This document shows positions 14,710 through 20,988 of a stretch of 29,548 bases of DNA, one piece after another. The stretch's first letter is position 1; every line of letters starts with the position of its first letter. The stretch is from positions 1 to 29,548 of IMG/VR virus record IMGVR_UViG_3300020052_000026, one strand, 5' to 3'. The notes under the pieces are model-generated. The model saw only the letters and a program-made list of their open reading frames with translations. It was not told where the DNA came from and made no database searches. This DNA is from a virus. Position numbers and translations under genes: made by a program.

Positions 14710-15116
14710 GTGTTTTTAAATATTTTATCTATTTCTTTTATATTTTCATTTGTTAAACCTTCATATGAATATTTAACAGAAATTACATTTTTACAATATG
14801 GTAAAATATCTATTATATTATCATCAATAACACAATAATTGTCTACATTGTTATTTTGTAACCAAATTTTTATTTCTTCACCACGTTCTATTCCTAAAAC
14901 ATCGGTATAATCATAGATTTTTACATCTATACCTTGATTATAAAATATTTTTTGTAATTCTTTAATATTATAATTTACTCTCCATGTAGATGTAATTACA
15001 GGTTTTAAATTATATTTTTTACATATATTAGAATACAATAAACATGCATGTTTATTCCATTTTTTAATATTACCTGTTTGTAATACACCATCTATATCTG
15101 TAAATATAATATTCAT
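14706..15116 (-). CDS. HAD-superfamily phosphatase of the RNA-repair type
   Basis: 136 aa. HAD motifs: Asp7-x-Asp9-Gly-Val (nucleophile and acid), 'VITSTWR' (~40-46), 'ERGEEIKIWL' (~77-86) and 'YCVIDDN' (Asp98-Asp99). The 'STWR' plus 'RG-EI--WL' combination is what I know from small HAD domains of the 'Swiss army knife' RNA-repair group, which remove phosphates from nucleic-acid ends. It sits 1 nt from tRNA-Cys in the tRNA cluster, which fits an RNA substrate; that substrate is inference. Catalytic residues appear intact. Confidence 0.75.
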   Translation of the reverse strand: MNIIFTDIDGVLQTGNIKKWNKHACLLYSNICKKYNLKPVITSTWRVNYNIKELQKIFYNQGIDVKIYDYTDVLGIERGEEIKIWLQNNNVDNYCVIDDNIIDILPYCKNVISVKYSYEGLTNENIKEIDKIFKNT

Positions 15117-15117
15117 G

Positions 15118-15189
15118 AGCTGGATAAGAGATTCGAACTCCTGTATATGGTTTTGCAGACCACCACCTAAACCACTCGGCCAATCCAGC
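15118..15189 (-). tRNA. tRNA-Cys (GCA)
   Basis: Acceptor GCTGGAT/ATCCAGC with U73 (a cysteine identity base), D arm with GCCGAGTGGTTTAGG, anticodon stem GTGGT/ACCAT with loop CTGCAAA, T arm with loop TTCGAAT. CCA is not encoded (next bases are CAT). Confidence 0.88.
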
Positions 15190-15204
15190 TTGTTTTATGT
15201 TTTG

Positions 15205-15280
15205 TACTCACGATGAGACTCGAACTCATATGGACCAATTAACCTTTCTACATGATATAAGCATGAGGGTATACGCAAGC
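15205..15280 (-). tRNA. Degenerate tRNA-like gene, anticodon unclear
   Basis: It has a good T arm (ATGAG-TTCGAGT-CTCAT) and a wobble-rich acceptor (GCTTGCG/CGTGAGT, A73), but no canonical D or anticodon arm. The only clean hairpin, CATG-CTTATAT-CATG, would give anticodon TAT but sits too close to the acceptor. Its 3' half matches the neighbouring tRNA-Leu at 24 of 27 positions, so it may be a decayed or rearranged duplicate. Confidence 0.5.
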
Positions 15281-15293
15281 ATTTTATTTTTTG

Positions 15294-15373
15294 TACTCTT
15301 GATGAGATTCGAACTCATAAAGGTATAGGGTCTAAACCTATTAACTGTGCCAATTTGTATTAACCACAAGAGC
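15294..15373 (-). tRNA. tRNA-Leu (TAG)
   Basis: Acceptor GCTCTTG/CAAGAGT (G-U first pair), A73, anticodon stem ATAGG/CCTAT with loop TTTAGAC, T arm ATGAG/CTCAT. The variable region is only six bases, short for a leucine tRNA, and the D arm is unusual. CCA is not encoded. Confidence 0.78.
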
Positions 15374-15497
15374 AAGGTGTAAGACTTTCCAATATTAAGT
15401 ATCTTACATGATGGATGGTGTCTCCAAACTTCATGTTCATCAATATATAACTATCGCAACATGTTTTGATATACTATTTATAATCAATCAAATGTTG
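15374..15497 (-). ncRNA. Possible structured RNA between tRNA genes
   Basis: No open frame. On the minus strand GTAAGATACTT and AAGTCTTAC form a 9-bp stem with a two-base bulge, and a second segment (TTTGGAGACACCATCCATCA) is richer in G and C than the surroundings. No T-arm motif is present, so it is not an ordinary tRNA. Confidence 0.3.
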
Positions 15498-15569
15498 AGC
15501 TGAATAACAGAATCGAACTGTTGTTTACGGGTTACAAAGCCGTCGTAATAGCCACTATACGAATTCAGC
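15498..15569 (-). tRNA. tRNA-Thr (TGT)
   Basis: Acceptor GCTGAAT/ATTCAGC with U73, D arm GTATAGTGGCTATTAC, anticodon loop TTTGTAA, T arm AACAG-TTCGATT-CTGTT. The 31-39 pair is C-C, the same position that is mismatched in the related CAT tRNA. CCA is not encoded. Confidence 0.8.
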
Positions 15570-15837
15570 AAAATGTATATTTACTTTACAAATATACAAA
15601 GTAGGTTTAGAATAAACTTTCCTTCCTATTATAGATTCTTTTTAAAGTATTAAAATACTTAAGGCATGTTATATAATAATTCAACAAAAAGCCACTTTGT
15701 TATCCTATGATCTAAAAATAAAAATTAATTTATTTTTAGATAAAAATATCCGAATATTATGTTACTTCCTTCGCATAAGTATATTATAAATGTAATATAT
15801 ATATGTTAAAACATATTATAATATAGTGATATTTTTG
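15570..15837. other. Intergenic, tRNA-cluster promoter region
   Basis: No gene seen. It carries a minus-strand -7-like box at the left end, a small hairpin AAGTATT/AATACTT (~15646-15661), and a 13-bp inverted repeat ATCTAAAAATAAA (15710-15722) with 15729-15741 that lacks a following T tract on the minus strand. Confidence 0.5.
15589..15596 (-). promoter_or_regulatory. Bacteroidota-type -7 box for the tRNA cluster
   Basis: TATATTTG on the minus strand matches TAnnTTTG exactly and lies ~20 nt before tRNA-Thr, so it could drive the tRNA-HAD run downstream. Confidence 0.6.
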
Positions 15838-15911
15838 TAGGAATAGTAAGACTCGAACTTACGACCTTCGTGGTATCAGCACGACGCTCTAACCAACTGA
15901 GCTATATTCCT
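15838..15911 (-). tRNA. tRNA-Ile (GAT)
   Basis: Fully canonical: acceptor AGGAATA/TATTCCT, A73, D arm GCTCAGTTGGTTAGAGC, anticodon stem TCGTG/CACGA with loop CTGATAC, T arm GTAAG/CTTAC with loop TTCGAGT. CCA is not encoded. Confidence 0.95.
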
Positions 15912-15913
15912 AT

Positions 15914-15942
15914 AAAAGATTAAATTAATTTAATCTTTTTTT
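15914..15942. terminator. Palindromic hairpin between tRNA genes
   Basis: Perfect 26-nt palindrome AAAAGATTAAATT with its complement; T7 follows on the plus strand, only T4 on the minus strand. It could stop antisense transcription or help processing of the tRNA transcript. Confidence 0.45.
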
Positions 15943-15994
15943 CTACTAATGGATCACACATCATATCACTGTTCATAAACTAGTTTAATTAGAG

Positions 15995-16073
15995 TAGCCC
16001 GACCGAGACTTGAACTCGGACTCCGTAGAACAGCATTTTAAGTGCTGCGTGTCTCCCATTCCACCACCGGGCC
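15995..16073 (-). tRNA. tRNA-Leu (TAA)
   Basis: Acceptor GGCCCGG/TCGGGCT with terminal wobbles, D arm GTGGAATGGGAGACAC, anticodon stem CAGCA/TGCTG with loop CTTAAAA, an 11-base variable region, T arm CCGAG/CTCGG with loop TTCAAGT. It reads UUA, by far the commonest leucine codon in these genes. CCA is not encoded. Confidence 0.92.
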
Positions 16074-16086
16074 ATTTTGTTTTTTT

Positions 16087-16119
16087 GAGAAGTTTCTTGA
16101 TTTAGAAACTTCTCTTTTT
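16087..16119 (+). terminator. Plus-strand-oriented hairpin
   Basis: An 11-bp stem GAGAAGTTTCT/AGAAACTTCTC with a 6-nt loop; the T tract follows on the plus strand, while on the minus strand it is followed by A. It may block antisense transcripts or mark a processing point upstream of tRNA-Leu. Confidence 0.5.
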
Positions 16120-16152
16120 ATAATTTCAAACAACGTATTGGTTAAATCTTTA

Positions 16153-16377
16153 TTAACCTTTATAATTTTTCAATCTGCTACATCTAACATCAACAAATTT
16201 AACACCATAGATTTTAGCGAAAGAACTTCTAACACGATCAGAGTTATTAGTATCATTATCAGCATAAACTAATGCATCTAATTTATTATCTTTATGTCTT
16301 ACAATATAAGTAGAATCTGATAAATATGCTCTATTAAATTCCTTTAATCTTCCTAATGCGTTTACTTTAATTGCCAT
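16153..16377 (-). CDS. Small uncharacterised basic protein
   Basis: 74 aa, not recognised. 'MAIKVNALGRLKEFNRAYLSDSTYIVRH' followed by 'ALVYADNDTNNSDRVRSSFAKIYGVKF' suggests a compact alpha/beta fold with net positive charge. It has a clear TATATTFG-like promoter (TATATTTG at 16407-16414) 30 nt upstream and lies at the head of the tRNA cluster, so a nucleic-acid or translation role is possible but unsupported. Confidence 0.7.
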   Translation of the reverse strand: MAIKVNALGRLKEFNRAYLSDSTYIVRHKDNKLDALVYADNDTNNSDRVRSSFAKIYGVKFVDVRCSRLKNYKG

Positions 16378-16406
16378 TTTAATTTGTTTATTTGTTTTTA
16401 TTTTTA

Positions 16407-16414
16407 CAAATATA
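16407..16414 (-). promoter_or_regulatory. Bacteroidota-type -7 box
   Basis: TATATTTG on the minus strand, 29 nt before the ATG of the 74-aa gene; no clear -33 TTG. Confidence 0.6.
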
Positions 16415-16450
16415 CATATTTTTTTTTAATAATAAAAATATAAAACAAAA

Positions 16451-16480
16451 AAAAAGACTTAAATTAATTTAAGTCTTTTT
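16451..16480. terminator. Bidirectional palindromic terminator
   Basis: A perfect 30-nt palindrome centred on AAATTAATTT with A and T tracts on both sides. On the minus strand it closes the short 24-codon unit. Confidence 0.75.
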
Positions 16481-16504
16481 AAAAAATATTTTAGATATAA
16501 AATA

Positions 16505-16579
16505 TCAACATATAAAAAGACTTACTGTCTGTAAAAGACACGTCATAATTAAAATTGATATTATTGTTAAATGTTTCAT
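16505..16579 (-). CDS. Possible 24-aa hydrophobic peptide
   Basis: ATG...TGA codes a 24-residue peptide, MKHLTIISILIMTCLLQTVS then LFIC, with a basic start and a hydrophobic core like a short membrane peptide or lipoprotein signal (C14, C24). Late-type boxes (TATATAACA at 16583-16591 and TATATAC just upstream) precede it and a palindromic terminator follows, making a self-contained unit. Small size makes this tentative; the transcript could instead be non-coding. Confidence 0.4.
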   Translation of the reverse strand: MKHLTIISILIMTCLLQTVSLFIC

Positions 16580-16642
16580 AATTGTTATATAAGTATATAT
16601 TAAAAAAGTTTTGTCTGTTTTAGATTTTTTATGTATTTTTTT

Positions 16643-17284
16643 TTATAATATTGAATATTTATAAAGTTTAGAACCAGAATCATATAATCTATAATTACCT
16701 AGTCTGTGCATACATTGAACCTCTGATTCACCTTTTAATAAAAAACCATTCTTAATCAAAATATCTTTTCTAAAGTTAAATCTGTTATGTTTAATTCCAT
16801 TTACTATCCAATAGTAATTTGGTATTGTATTTTTAATAAACTTAAATCCTAAATAGTCATATAATTTACCATTACTCCAACTTCTATCCGCATAAGATAT
16901 TATTTCATTAAACTCAAAATTATTTTTAAAATAATTAAAAAGTTTAGAAGCACCACCAATTATAGTATAATTTAATATACCTTTTTTTATTTTATCCTTG
17001 TCCGTAGTTCCACATTCTCTAGAACAAAAAGATTTATATCCTTTATTATAATTAAAAAATGAAATACTATTACCACATTTACATTTAGGTTTAATAGTAA
17101 TATCATTAATAATACAATAAATAATTTCAGATAAAGATTTAAATTCTAAATTATATTGTATACCATAATTTAGAATTTGTTCATATAAACCATTACTTTT
17201 CCAAAATTTAATAGTTAACTGATTAGATATTTTTTTTCCACTATCTATAAATGGCTGTAATATATTTAAAATTTGTTGTTTCAT
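16643..17284 (-). CDS. Probable phage homing-endonuclease relative
   Basis: 213 aa. A zinc-ribbon-like segment 'CKCGNSISFFNYNKGYKSFC' continuing 'SREC' (four to five Cys, ~68-90) is followed by 'SYADRSWSNGKLYDYLGFKF', 'PNYYWIVNGIKHNRFNFRK' and a terminal 'GNYRLYDSGSKLYKYSIL'. The 'ADR-WSNG-LY--LGF' and 'YDSG--K' modules are known to me from mobile phage endonucleases and their DNA-binding tails. A complete nuclease active site is not obvious, so this may be a reduced or decayed copy. It stands alone between terminators next to late tail genes, as expected of an inserted mobile gene. An 18-nt A tract lies directly before the ATG. Confidence 0.6.
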   Translation of the reverse strand: MKQQILNILQPFIDSGKKISNQLTIKFWKSNGLYEQILNYGIQYNLEFKSLSEIIYCIINDITIKPKCKCGNSISFFNYNKGYKSFCSRECGTTDKDKIKKGILNYTIIGGASKLFNYFKNNFEFNEIISYADRSWSNGKLYDYLGFKFIKNTIPNYYWIVNGIKHNRFNFRKDILIKNGFLLKGESEVQCMHRLGNYRLYDSGSKLYKYSIL

Positions 17285-17302
17285 TTTTTTTTTTTTTTTT
17301 TT

Positions 17303-17334
17303 AAAAAGACACTTACACTATGTAAGTGTCTTTT
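17303..17334 (-). terminator. Intrinsic terminator after tail tube gene
   Basis: A 14-bp stem AAAAGACACTTACA with its complement, CTA/TAG loop, T5 on the minus strand. It separates the tail tube gene from the endonuclease-like gene. Confidence 0.8.
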
Positions 17335-17392
17335 ATTATATTATAAATTATATAAAAAGTTTAAATATATAACTCATTGATTATTAATAAGT

Positions 17393-17950
17393 TTAGATAT
17401 ATAAGTCAGTCCAATAATCTGATACAAATTTAGCAGTACATTCTAAAATTTCTGTTGGAGAATCCCAAGTGAATTCCATTTCAGATAAACCAATGATTTG
17501 ACAGTTATGATATGTTACACGTCTAATTACTTTACCTTTTTTGTCATGTACATTAACTATAATATTTCCTATAATCTCTTGTTTAGTATGTGTTTCACCT
17601 GTTTGTGAATTCCATACTAAATCATACCAATCTTTTAAAATTTTCCATACGAATATAGAATTTTGATTATTTTGATTTAAATTGAAATTAATTGAAATAT
17701 CAGGATTATGTGTTTTATCTGGTAATGTTACATATGCTCTAGTAGAATATTTAAAACGTTGTACTGCAACTTCAATATCTGGAGTTGTAGGTAATGTAAT
17801 ATTACGAGCATTTTCTAACATTAATTTAGCCTCTTCTACTGTTTTACCTAAAATAGGAGGCAAATCAAATGATAACTCAAATAATGCTTTATGTATTGGT
17901 TCAAAATTTTCACTATGTGATAAAACTTGTTGGAAATGTGGATATGCCAT
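17393..17950 (-). CDS. 19: Tail tube protein (gp19-like)
   Basis: 185 aa against 163 in T4. gp19 stacks in hexameric rings to make the DNA conduit of the contractile tail. Seen: 'NFEPIHKALFELSFDLPP', 'VQRFKYSTRAYVTLPDKTHN', 'ISINFNLNQNNQNSIFVWKI' and 'LKDWYDLVWNSQTGE', then 'IGNIIVNVHDKKGKVIRRVT' with 'NCQIIGLSEMEFTWDS' and 'AKFVSDYWTDLYI', the tail-tube beta order. It is on the minus strand, away from the plus-strand head genes. A weak late-type box (TATAAAAAT) precedes it. Confidence 0.85.
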   Translation of the reverse strand: MAYPHFQQVLSHSENFEPIHKALFELSFDLPPILGKTVEEAKLMLENARNITLPTTPDIEVAVQRFKYSTRAYVTLPDKTHNPDISINFNLNQNNQNSIFVWKILKDWYDLVWNSQTGETHTKQEIIGNIIVNVHDKKGKVIRRVTYHNCQIIGLSEMEFTWDSPTEILECTAKFVSDYWTDLYI

Positions 17951-17962
17951 AATTTAATATAT

Positions 17963-17971
17963 ATTTTTATA
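17963..17971 (-). promoter_or_regulatory. Weak late-type box
   Basis: TATAAAAAT then ATATATT on the minus strand, 12 nt before the tail tube ATG; a poorer match than the others. Confidence 0.35.
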
Positions 17972-18038
17972 AGTATTAAAATAATATTTTTAAATATTAC
18001 TTTTTATTTATATATTAAATAAATAAAAGAAAATACTG

Positions 18039-18076
18039 AAAAAAAAAACATCTAATTAATTAGATGTTTTTTTTTT
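18039..18076. terminator. Bidirectional palindromic terminator
   Basis: A perfect inverted repeat around AACATCTAATT/AATTAGATGTT with A10 and T16 tracts, right after the stop of the hub partner gene. Confidence 0.8.
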
Positions 18077-18080
18077 TTTT

Positions 18081-18326
18081 TTAAAATTTAGGAATGGAAG
18101 GCATTTTAATATTATTAAAATTTGGTCCTTTATAATTTGTCGAAGGACTATTTGTTTGTTGACCTTCTTGTTTTTTTCTTTCTTTTTCTGCTTTTTCGTT
18201 TCGTTTATTTAATAATTCAATATACAATTCAAATTCAGCAAATGGTAAATTTAATATTTCTGAATTTTGTTGTGGACATTGCATCATAAATTCGAATTTA
18301 TTTTCGAATAAATTTGTTGAAAGCAT
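18081..18326 (-). CDS. Small partner of the hub gene
   Basis: 81 aa from the ATG at 18326, chosen because it lies inside the end of the upstream frame (29-nt overlap), typical of coupled translation; a frame upstream to 18392 has no support. 'FAEFELYIELLNKRNEKAEKE' is a charged helix and the C-terminus is Pro/Asn-rich ('SPSTNYKGPNFNNIKMPSIP'). Small proteins with an 'FE-YI-LL' helix often follow the gp26-type gene in T4-like phages. The frame offset equals +1, so a frameshift fusion is conceivable but re-initiation is simpler. Confidence 0.6.
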   Translation of the reverse strand: MLSTNLFENKFEFMMQCPQQNSEILNLPFAEFELYIELLNKRNEKAEKERKKQEGQQTNSPSTNYKGPNFNNIKMPSIPKF

Positions 18327-19296
18327 TTTGAACAATGAAAAGAGATTTAGCTCCGTTTGGGAAACGAAAGGGCGTTGACATCTCCGATCCACAAGTTTTG
18401 CAGTTACATTTTACTTTTTTAATACCAAAATCCATATAATCTATAGTTTCATAAATAAAAGCAAAATGGTCTTTATTCATTAATGAAAATTTATATTCTT
18501 CTTGTTCTAATTCTTCATTAGATAAATATTTAACATTTTGTCCAGCTTTCATATATTGTATTGCTAACATAAATGTAGTGTTAGGTTGTATTAATTTACC
18601 TTCTGATTGACTTTTAACAGTTTTATCAAATACGTATTTATTAACTGATTCAGTTAATCCTATAGTAGGTGGTGCTAATTTTATAATTGTACCATCTTCT
18701 AAAGGAAAATCATATGTTTTAGAAGTATGATTAAAATAATCTTTAATTAATTCATTTTCATTTACATATTCATAATTAGCTGGAATAAATTCAATACTTT
18801 GTTCTGACTTATCATTACAATTATCACATACTACTTTCTTTTCTACTTTTACACCATTTGCTGATGTAGCTTTAGATATAATAATAGCTAATGTATTTCT
18901 ATCACCATCAATAATATTTTTATATGTACCATATGAACCATCACTATATGTAATTTTAATACACGCTGAAAGTAATTCATTTAATTTTAAAGATACTTCA
19001 TATGGATTATGTTCATTTGTAGTTGCAAATGATTGAATTTCTGATGTTTTAGCTGCTCTAATAGAAATATGTGTATTAACAGGATAAAATTTACCATAAG
19101 GTAAATATTTTAATTCTATATCTTTCCATTGTGAATCAGCAGTAGTTTCAATATAATCTACTTTTACTTTTTTATTATCACCAAAATTATCTATATTTTG
19201 TAATTCTATTTTTTGTACTGGTTCTTCAGAATTTTTTATAAAATTCATTAAATGATCATTTTCATTTTCATCTATATTTTCATTTTCATCATTCAT
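18298..19296 (-). CDS. Baseplate hub assembly protein (gp26-like)
   Basis: 332 aa, longer than T4 gp26 (208 aa). The acidic Asn/Glu N-terminus (1-40) is followed by 'ELKYLPYGKFYPVNTHISIRA', 'KLNELLSACI', and 'IIDGDRNTLAIIISKATSAN' (the 'DGDR--L---I' motif of the family), then a Cys pair 'CDNCNDKSEQSIEF' with 'YVNENELIKDYF' and 'KLAPPTIGLTESVNKYV', and a second Cys cluster 'CNCKTCGSEMSTPFRFP'. The two CxxC pairs could bind one zinc. This is the layout of the hub assembly/hub proteins of T4-like phages; which T4 gene it equals is uncertain. A late-type box precedes it. Confidence 0.6.
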   Translation of the reverse strand: MNDENENIDENENDHLMNFIKNSEEPVQKIELQNIDNFGDNKKVKVDYIETTADSQWKDIELKYLPYGKFYPVNTHISIRAAKTSEIQSFATTNEHNPYEVSLKLNELLSACIKITYSDGSYGTYKNIIDGDRNTLAIIISKATSANGVKVEKKVVCDNCNDKSEQSIEFIPANYEYVNENELIKDYFNHTSKTYDFPLEDGTIIKLAPPTIGLTESVNKYVFDKTVKSQSEGKLIQPNTTFMLAIQYMKAGQNVKYLSNEELEQEEYKFSLMNKDHFAFIYETIDYMDFGIKKVKCNCKTCGSEMSTPFRFPNGAKSLFIVQNAFNKFIRK

Positions 19297-19320
19297 ATTT
19301 AATAATATAATTTATTTTTT

Positions 19321-19331
19321 TATTTTATATA
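19321..19331 (-). promoter_or_regulatory. T4-late-like promoter box
   Basis: TATATAAAATA followed by AAAAAAATAAAT on the minus strand, 24 nt before the hub gene ATG. Confidence 0.55.
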
Positions 19332-19355
19332 TTATTAAATACGTTTCTTGTGTAA

Positions 19356-19444
19356 TAAAAAAACCACTAAGATAGCGAATTCTTAGTGGTCATGTTTGCA
19401 TAACTGCAAACGGTCCTAAAATTGAGATACTATTTCAATCTCAA
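19356..19444 (-). ncRNA. Three-hairpin structured 3' region ending in a terminator
   Basis: On the minus strand: TTGAGAT/ATCTCAA (7 bp, 9-nt loop), then GTTTGCA/TGCAAAC (7 bp, 4-nt loop), then ACCACTAAGA/TCTTAGTGGT (10 bp, 8-nt loop) followed by T7. The last is the terminator of the 108-aa gene; the first two are not needed for termination and are richer in G+C than the background. Either a structured 3' UTR or a small RNA. Confidence 0.5.
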
Positions 19445-19452
19445 ATCGTTAA

Positions 19453-19779
19453 TTAAAATGTTTTAATAACATTAACAAATTCACCAAAACTTAATTGTGT
19501 GTAAGATGGTGCTTCTTCATTTAATTCTTCTTCATGTGATAATACTTTTTGGAACATTAATGTGCTATCATATGATGTAACATATACTGTCCATTCTTCA
19601 CCTAGTGAATTAATACCAACAAAAGAACACATATCTGTATCTTCTAGTGCTATATCTATACCTTCATTTAATTTTTTTCTTTTAATATTAGATGGTTTAG
19701 ATTTTAAATTCTTTTTTTCTAATTGTTTGAATTTTTTAAATAATTCAAACTCTTGCATTTCATTAATAGTTGTTATCAT
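19453..19779 (-). CDS. Uncharacterised small late protein
   Basis: 108 aa, not recognised. The N-terminus 'MQEFELFKKFKQLEKKNLKSKPSNIKRKKLNEG' is Lys-rich and helical; residues ~48-75 look like a beta hairpin ('CSFVGINSLGEEWTVYVTSYD'); the C-terminus ends 'QLSFGEFVNVIKTF'. The late-type box upstream and the separate terminator make it a single-gene late unit beside the hub gene. Confidence 0.65.
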   Translation of the reverse strand: MITTINEMQEFELFKKFKQLEKKNLKSKPSNIKRKKLNEGIDIALEDTDMCSFVGINSLGEEWTVYVTSYDSTLMFQKVLSHEEELNEEAPSYTQLSFGEFVNVIKTF

Positions 19780-19804
19780 TTTTTTTTAATATATTTTTTT
19801 TAAT

Positions 19805-19813
19805 TATTATATA
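19805..19813 (-). promoter_or_regulatory. T4-late-like promoter box
   Basis: TATATAATA followed by ATTAAAAAAAA on the minus strand, 25 nt before the ATG at 19779. Confidence 0.5.
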
Positions 19814-19826
19814 TATATTAAAAAAA

Positions 19827-20636
19827 TTAATTTAATTTTATTTCAATAATTTCGGTAATAAAAGGATTCATTTCATTACTAGTAACTAAATTTGTAATTA
19901 GTTTTTTCTTATTAAATTTTAAATTTTCTTCTATTCTTTGTTTTAGCCATGGTTGTGTTTTGGTTAGTAGAAGATTTATTTTATCATTAATGAATTTACA
20001 TTGATCAATATTTTTATCTTCATCATCATAGAAATAACAAATATCACAGCTGTCACACATCATCGAATTAAAAGAATTATTTTTTATTTCATATCCTATT
20101 AAAGATTGAATTAAAATTTGTAATTTTCTTTCTGGTGTAGAACCTGATAATTTTTTATTATTTAAATCATTGACAAATATTGCTTCATTTATATTAATAT
20201 TTATTTTTTTTAAATTATTAGTTAAATCATTTAATAATTCTTTATGTGCTTCTTTATTAGGTCTAGCTGTTAAAACATTTATGGATTTAGTTTTAATATC
20301 TTGTAAACGATCTATATAAATAAATAAATTTTCGCTTTGTTTTTGTATTAATTTAGGATCTACATATTCTCTGAAACTTAATCCTATATTTTTTAAATCT
20401 ATATCTTTTTTTTGTTTAATTTCTGTAATTAATTCATTACTTATCCAACCAGTAAGGCCATTATATGTGATTTTATTATTATCTTCAATATAATTACCAT
20501 TTAAAATTAATTGTCCTTCATATTGTGAAATTTTTAATATAAAATTTTTAGGATTCATTTTATCTATAATCCACCATTTAGAATTAGTATTCCACAATGT
20601 ATAATCTAAATCAAACCAATGAATTTCTTTAATCAT
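19827..20636 (-). CDS. HAD-superfamily hydrolase-like protein
   Basis: 269 aa. HAD signatures: 'HWFDLDYTLWNT' (Asp9-x-Asp11), 'INVLTARPNK' (Thr ~123), and 'YFYDDEDKN' (Asp-Asp near 204-206). The region between motifs is large (~110 residues, including 'LILNGNYIEDNNKITYNGLTGWIS'), a cap or insertion. 'CDSCDICYFYDDE' adds three Cys. The likely reaction is phosphate hydrolysis; the substrate is unknown. It starts 8 nt inside the upstream WxxG-repeat gene, in a run of short co-directional genes. Confidence 0.75.
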   Translation of the reverse strand: MIKEIHWFDLDYTLWNTNSKWWIIDKMNPKNFILKISQYEGQLILNGNYIEDNNKITYNGLTGWISNELITEIKQKKDIDLKNIGLSFREYVDPKLIQKQSENLFIYIDRLQDIKTKSINVLTARPNKEAHKELLNDLTNNLKKINININEAIFVNDLNNKKLSGSTPERKLQILIQSLIGYEIKNNSFNSMMCDSCDICYFYDDEDKNIDQCKFINDKINLLLTKTQPWLKQRIEENLKFNKKKLITNLVTSNEMNPFITEIIEIKLN

Positions 20637-20961
20637 TATTATTTTTTAATTTTTTAATTGTGCCACCTTTTTCAACACCACGAATCCAATATCCTTTAAA
20701 AGTTCCATTATAAAAAATACCACCATTCCATGTACCAAATCTAAATTCACCATTTTTCCAAATACCCCATTTCCAATCACCATAATAAAAAATACCATTA
20801 TTCCAATATAAGATATTATCTATAATTTCTATTTTTACAGAATCTAATTCACATTCTAATAACCAATAAAAATCAGAATTAATTAAATATAATTCTATTT
20901 CTTTATTACTTGTATATGTTTTAGATTCTGTTTTTAATTCTAAAAAACGTTGGTATTGCAT
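20629..20961 (-). CDS. MORN-like WxxG repeat protein
   Basis: 110 aa. Residues ~52-95 are repeats of aromatic-x-x-Gly: 'WNNGIFYYGDWKWGIWKNGE', 'FRFGTWNGGIFYNGTFKGYW'. Such strands form a flat beta meander as in MORN or related phage repeat proteins, used for binding or as a spacer. The N-terminal 50 residues are ordinary. Function unknown; its stop overlaps the HAD gene start. Confidence 0.7.
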   Translation of the reverse strand: MQYQRFLELKTESKTYTSNKEIELYLINSDFYWLLECELDSVKIEIIDNILYWNNGIFYYGDWKWGIWKNGEFRFGTWNGGIFYNGTFKGYWIRGVEKGGTIKKLKNNND

Positions 20962-20988
20962 ATTAAAATATATATTAAAATGATAGAC

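Noticed and set aside
16087-16119. Terminator of the 74-aa gene
   Set aside because: On the minus strand the hairpin is followed by A, not T; it is oriented for the plus strand.
16042-16272. 76-aa plus-strand frame over tRNA-Leu and the 74-aa gene
   Set aside because: It runs antisense through a clear tRNA and a gene with its own promoter.
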